In this document: piece after piece, positions 60,929 through 64,000 of the stretch
Numbering within the stretch: position 1 is the stretch's first letter
Layout: every line of letters starts with the position of its first letter
Source of the DNA: Aldehydirespirator sp965205155
GTDB taxonomy: Bacteria > Actinomycetota > Acidimicrobiia > Acidimicrobiales > Aldehydirespiratoraceae
NCBI GenBank assembly: GCA_965205155.1
Contig: OZ242033.1
Location: 1,426,001-1,490,000, forward strand
DNA length: 64,000 bases
Direction of reading: 5' to 3'
Made by a program: the position numbers and the translations under genes
Notes under the pieces: model-generated
Databases searched by the model: none
What the model saw: the letters and a program-made list of their open reading frames with translations, nothing else
Told to the model about the DNA's origin: nothing

Positions 60929-61994
60929 CTTCGTTGTCCTGCATCCAGCGAAGCAGATCCTCGCCTTGTGGGGGCTCCCTCCCCGGTCCTGTGAGCAGGT
61001 CGACAGCAAGTTGGCTGGGGGCGACGCATCGCAGACCATCGCGCGTGATGCATCGGTCGAAAACGACAGGATCGAACGGCTCAAGCAACACGACATTCGC
61101 GCCCGCGTCGGTGTCACGGAGCCCGAGCGCGCTGGCGGCACCATACGCATCGTCCACGTAGAGTGCCGCGACTCTGGCTGGCGCGATCGGATCGAAGCGT
61201 TGCGCCGCGAACGCTCCCGTCGCGGCGTAGCGGAGTTCAGACTGCGTGAGCGCTCTCTCCAGCGCCGGAATGCCGCGAGGCTCCAGGTAGGTCGTCGCGG
61301 TATTCGAGTTCGTCTGGTCATAGTCCTGGGACCACCTTCGGATGGCGGCCTGCCAATCCACCTTCGGCACCGGACCCCGCGGTTCACGGACGACGACATC
61401 GTCTCGTTCCATCAACTCCAGCACACGCGAAATCGTGGCCGCCGACGTTCCGGTGGCTGCGGCCAGTTCCCGAACGCCGAACGGCGGCGCTCTGTCTATG
61501 ATCGCTCTGACGGCACGCGCCGCTCCTCGGCCTCGAAGCGACTGCAGTTCGTCGTTCTGGGGCCACGGATCCCGGTCGGCTCCCGACGTAGAGATGAACA
61601 ATCCCGGCTCTGATACTTCGATCCGGACGTTGCCTGTGGTGTCGACGTGCCCGGCTCCGAGTTCCGTCAGCAACTCGCGCGACCGAGGAGACAGATAGGA
61701 CGTGGCTACTACCGGCGTGGCGGCTGGCCTCGCGCGGTTAGCCCGCAACGAGATGCGTGAGACAACGCGCCCCACGTCGCGGGGCTCGATCCTGCGCTTG
61801 ATCTCGACCGCGAGGCGGGCGTCATTACCGCTCGGGGAGGCGATGTCAACTAACAGGCCAATTGGGCCCCGTTGACCGGCAACGATGTGCTTAGGCTGTA
61901 GCGCCCAGCCCGAAGGCAGTCGCTCGGCCAGCAACTGCGCGACCCGGCGAGCGATGAGGCGCTCACTAGGCAAACGATCATTCGGCATTGACAA
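60906..61994 (-). CDS. AbiEi-like antitoxin/regulator with winged helix and nuclease-like N-terminus
   Basis: 362 residues from ATG 61994 (MSMPNDRLPSERLI). Residues about 60-150 resemble a restriction-endonuclease-like core (ARLAVEIKRRIEPRDVGRVVSRISL; RPAATPVVATSYLSPRSRELL). Residues about 185-235 are a winged helix (FGVRELAAATGTSAATISRVLELMERDDVVVREPRG). The C-terminal part contains VVLLEPFDPVVFDRC and APSQLAVDLLTGPGREPPQGEDLL, the common antitoxin tail of AbiEi families. Upstream of, and overlapping, the nucleotidyltransferase gene. An operator-like palindrome lies in the promoter. Confidence 0.72.
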   Translation of the reverse strand: MSMPNDRLPSERLIARRVAQLLAERLPSGWALQPKHIVAGQRGPIGLLVDIASPSGNDARLAVEIKRRIEPRDVGRVVSRISLRANRARPAATPVVATSYLSPRSRELLTELGAGHVDTTGNVRIEVSEPGLFISTSGADRDPWPQNDELQSLRGRGAARAVRAIIDRAPPFGVRELAAATGTSAATISRVLELMERDDVVVREPRGPVPKVDWQAAIRRWSQDYDQTNSNTATTYLEPRGIPALERALTQSELRYAATGAFAAQRFDPIAPARVAALYVDDAYGAASALGLRDTDAGANVVLLEPFDPVVFDRCITRDGLRCVAPSQLAVDLLTGPGREPPQGEDLLRWMQDNEDAWRSEL

Positions 61995-62034
61995 CCCTTG
62001 GACTCGGCGATCATTGATGACTCAGATACCCTAC

Positions 62035-62055
62035 TGTTTCGGCATTAGTGAAACA
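62035..62055 (-). promoter_or_regulatory. Inverted repeat in the AbiE-like promoter
   Basis: TGTTTC (62035-62040) and GAAACA (62050-62055) around GGCATTAGT, 41 bp upstream of the AbiEi-like ATG. AbiEi antitoxins bind inverted repeats to repress their own promoter, so this is a candidate operator. It lies in the 206-bp divergent gap (61995-62200) shared with the RHH-MazF pair. Confidence 0.5.
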
Positions 62056-62177
62056 ACCTCTATTCTGAGACATCTGGCCAGCGTGCCCCTATTGCGATGG
62101 GCATGCGGTCCCGGCGGGGGCCCGCGAGTTCGGTGGCAACGGTGAGTCGTCGTCTCCAGGTCGTCTACCGATTCGCA

Positions 62178-62190
62178 TACCATAATGGTA
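62178..62190 (+). promoter_or_regulatory. Palindromic operator of the RHH-MazF pair
   Basis: TACCATAATGGTA, a 13-bp palindrome with a single central base, ending 10 bp before the antitoxin ATG. Position and symmetry fit a self-regulating ribbon-helix-helix protein. Confidence 0.6.
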
Positions 62191-62200
62191 GACTCTGGCT

Positions 62201-62455
62201 ATGGTCACCCAGCAGGTCGCTGTCCGGCTGCCCGAGCCGCTTCTTGCGAGTCTCGACGAGCTTGTCGCGAGTGGCGCGTATGAGAGCCGAGCGGCGGTCG
62301 TCCGAGCCGGGATAGAGGCCATCGCAAGGCTTGAGCGGGAACGCCGGATCGACCGGGCCATCGTCGACGGCTACACACGCCTGCCGCCGACCGAGGCCGA
62401 AAACCGAGCCGCTATTGTCTCGTTGAGCGAAGCGATCCACGACGAGCCGTGGTGA
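62201..62455 (+). CDS. Ribbon-helix-helix antitoxin
   Basis: 84 residues, MVTQQVAVRLPEPLLASLDELVASGAYESRAAVVRAGIEAIARLERERRIDRAIVDGYTRLPPT. The RHH beta strand and two helices occupy the first 45 residues, the rest is a toxin-binding tail ending in EAIHDEPW. The ParD/MazE-like layout is clear. Stop overlaps the toxin start (GTGA). Confidence 0.82.
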   Translation: MVTQQVAVRLPEPLLASLDELVASGAYESRAAVVRAGIEAIARLERERRIDRAIVDGYTRLPPTEAENRAAIVSLSEAIHDEPW

Positions 62456-62769
62456 CCGTTCCCGACCGCGGCCAGGTGTGGTGGGGAGAGATCGAGCACC
62501 TAGGTCGCCGTCCCTTTCTTGTCATGAGCCGGTCGGCCGCCATTCCCGTGCTCAACGGTGTCCTGGCCGCTCCCGTCACGCGCACCGTCAGGGGCATATC
62601 CACCGAATTGCCGCTCAGTCCCGACGACGGCATGCCCGCGGACTGCGCCGCCAGCTTCGACAACCTCAGGGTCGTGCCGAAGGCAAACCTCGTCGACCAA
62701 ATCTGCACGCTCCAATCGGCCCGTCTCGCCGAGGCGTGCGCCGCTCTGCTAGCAGCAGTGGACTGCTAG
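62452..62769 (+). CDS. MazF/PemK-type endoribonuclease toxin
   Basis: 105 residues from GTG 62452 (GTG 62449 also possible). VPDRGQVWWGEIEHLGRRPFLVMSRSAAIPVLNGVLAAPVTRTVRGISTELPLSPDDGMPADCAASFDNLRVVPKANLVDQICTLQ follows the MazF barrel: G.VWW at the start, RP.LV.SR, APVT, and SFDNLR.V near the end. Cleaves mRNA when free of its antitoxin. Confidence 0.85.
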   Translation: MTVPDRGQVWWGEIEHLGRRPFLVMSRSAAIPVLNGVLAAPVTRTVRGISTELPLSPDDGMPADCAASFDNLRVVPKANLVDQICTLQSARLAEACAALLAAVDC

Positions 62770-62937
62770 TTCGTCGAAGGCTCCGGCCAGCTCGTTCTGT
62801 GCAGCGCCTAGGTGCTCATTGAAGGCAAAGAACTGCTGCTGTCAACTGTTAGTGCTGGCCGGCTAGCGAGTCCTCTCAACTCGCTCCCGCTACCGTTACC
62901 TGCTACGTTGAGCGATCTCTCTAGGCAAGGGCAAGTC

Positions 62938-63252
62938 ATGAACATCAGCAGGCGGACCTAGATCAGGCCGAGTGATGAGATCACGCTCTATACCTCCACG
63001 GGCTTGTGTCCGGATGCTGGATTCGGGCCTGTCGCCACACCAATGAGCAATTGGGTTCTGACGGATCGTGAGTTCGGCGCTTCATATAGTCTTCAAGCTA
63101 GGAATACGTTATCATCCTGTGGGGGCGGTGTTGTTGCAAGACTGGGCTGGAGTGAGAGCACGAACGACGAAGGTACGTACTGTGTCTTGTTGATCCGACG
63201 TGCAGATGATCGCAGGGGTGGCCGTGAGACTCATGGGAACGCGACTGAGTAG
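62938..63252 (+). pseudogene. Degraded relative of the Mrr gene N-terminus, in-frame TAG at codon 8
   Basis: From ATG 62938 the frame reads MNISRRT, then TAG at 62959-62961, then IRPSDEITLYTSTG and onward without a stop to 63250. The first 22 codons align without gaps to the start of the Mrr-type gene at 58271 (both reach ..TSTG), and WVLTDREFG matches RVLSDRDLG. The later part is not recognisable. The similarity is too weak to say whether it was a shorter stand-alone protein. TTG 63004 could start a surviving fragment. The stretch 62770-62937 before it shows nothing I can name. Confidence 0.5.
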
Positions 63253-63301
63253 CGAGTATTAGCGTTACACGTCGAGTGGTAGTGCAAGAGGAGGTGGCGT
63301 A

Positions 63302-64000
63302 GTGCCTGATAAAGAACTCATGAGATGGTTGATACAGAATGGTGTAGATTCCTGGAATTCGGAGCGTGAGAAGCGTTTTGATCTGCCCCCTGGAATCCAT
63401 AGTCTACGCTCCGCTTTTGCCCTCCCAGACTTGTCACATGAGAACTTTTGGTGGGCACAACAGGAGTATGGTCAACCCACTGACACATGGCCGATCTCGC
63501 TAGCTGGCATCGATTTCGTCGAGGTCGATCTTTCTAACGCCATGCTGCGTCTTGTTGATCTCACTCGTGCCCATCTTGAGGCTGCTGACTTGACTGATGC
63601 TAACCTAAATTAGACTACGCTTATCGACGCTCAGCTTCAAGATGCTGACCTATGTAATGCCCTACTTAGAGAAGCGGACCTTACTCGTGCGGATCTCACT
63701 GGTGCAATACTTGCTGGAGCAGACCTTCACAATGCTATCCTGGAAGACACTAACCTAGCCGATGCTGACCTGATTGGAGCCGAACTCTCGGGAACAAATC
63801 TCTGGAAGGCAGTTCTATTCTCACCGAAGCCGAATTCGCCAGAGCAATATGTCGGTCCAATGAAGACGGTTGGTTCCATTGGTGGTCTGCTAACCAAGAT
63901 CGGTCAACTAAGAAGCCATCATAGTAGGAGTGATGATGACGTGGTCTTCTTCTTTAGAGGTGAACCCAAGTGCGACTGGGAATTGAAGCCGTCTGTGAAG
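63302..64000 (+). pseudogene. Pentapeptide-repeat protein with FRG-like domain, interrupted by TAG; runs off the window
   Basis: GTG 63302 has a strong AGGAGG site (63289-63294). The first 103 residues end at TAG 63611-63613, inside a run of pentapeptide repeats (ADLTDANLN, then stop). The same frame continues with no other stop to 64000: QLQDADLCNALLREADLTRA, DLTGAILAGADLHNA, ILEDTNLADADLIGAELSG, and then FFFRGEPKCDWELKPSVK, which looks like the start of an FRG domain. The TAG falls where a Gln, Glu or Lys codon would differ by one base. Base composition is the least GC-rich in the window, so the gene is probably a recent arrival. Its 3' part lies outside. Confidence 0.7.

Noticed and set aside
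60119..61399. Single fused 426-residue protein reading from 61399 through the nucleotidyltransferase
   Set aside because: The first ~157 codons are antisense-like noise in another frame of the AbiEi-like gene; family similarity begins at ATG 60928.
62938..64000. Pyrrolysine or a TAG-recoded genetic code
   Set aside because: Several neighbouring genes, including rhomboid, thiolase and MazF, end in TAG, and neither interrupted gene is a known pyrrolysine family. Nonsense mutation is simpler.
1..64000. tRNA, rRNA or riboswitch genes
   Set aside because: I looked through the intergenic gaps for T-loop-like and conserved leader sequences and found none convincing; the only leader with support is that of ilvB.

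Overview
The window is a densely packed, high-GC bacterial chromosome segment. It looks like an actinobacterium. The evidence is a WhiB-type iron-sulfur regulator, a mycothiol-dependent (MDMPI/DinB-type) protein, GatCAB, a PASTA-repeat kinase-like protein, frequent GTG starts and many 1-14 bp gene overlaps. The C-terminal CxxxPxRFCPxxxVTRGQMA repeats of the leucine-rich-repeat protein resemble those I associate with Acidimicrobiia; that class assignment is inference. I see no rRNA, no convincing tRNA and no CRISPR array.

Layout. 1-8.4 kb: rhomboid protease (cut by the window start), cysteine desulfurase plus MnmA (tRNA thiolation), a VapBC pair, a membrane protein, LigA and a DNA methyltransferase with an extra C-terminal domain. 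8.4-14.3 kb: a membrane-anchored protein, a PASTA pseudokinase and gatC-gatA-gatB. 14.3-20.2 kb: a polyamine-type ABC transporter operon with a metallo-beta-lactamase-fold hydrolase, divergent from an XRE-cupin regulator; its base composition is visibly less GC-rich. 20.2-25.6 kb: a MATE exporter, then ilvB-ilvN-ilvC behind a probable leader-peptide attenuator, then dps. 25.6-27.8 kb: a VapBC-type pair and a lipoprotein, bracketed by a 28-bp direct repeat that matches the thiolase 3' end. 27.8-33.6 kb: thiolase, aldehyde dehydrogenase, a small-protein/aspartic-protease pair, a FAD-linked oxidase and a peroxiredoxin whose catalytic codon is UGA (probable selenoprotein). 33.6-39.3 kb: serine hydrolase, then LigJ-, LigI- and GalD-like enzymes of the oxalomesaconate (protocatechuate 4,5-cleavage/gallate) route, next to a homologue of mesaconyl-CoA C1-C4 CoA transferase. 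39.4-42.1 kb: WhiB and a secreted leucine-rich-repeat protein. 42-50.5 kb: oxidoreductase, sulfotransferase-like protein, and a probable methylated-amine (glycine betaine/dimethylglycine) set. 50.7-58.1 kb: SDR, acyl-CoA synthetase, amidohydrolase, acyl-CoA dehydrogenase, MDMPI-like protein and a MutA-like small subunit without a MutB beside it. 58.2-64 kb: a defence/toxin-antitoxin island of lower GC with an Mrr-type endonuclease, an AbiE-like pair, an RHH-MazF pair, a broken relative of the Mrr gene's N-terminus and a pentapeptide-repeat/FRG protein interrupted by TAG.

The most unusual signals are: (1) an interspersed ~47-bp imperfect inverted repeat, once single and twice as pairs with exactly 71-bp periodicity, each placed 42-56 bp before a start codon; (2) the UGA-containing peroxiredoxin with a SECIS-like hairpin; (3) the ilvB leader peptide/attenuator; (4) the Mct homologue beside oxalomesaconate genes; (5) two neighbouring genes in the terminal island, each with a single in-frame TAG and an otherwise open frame.
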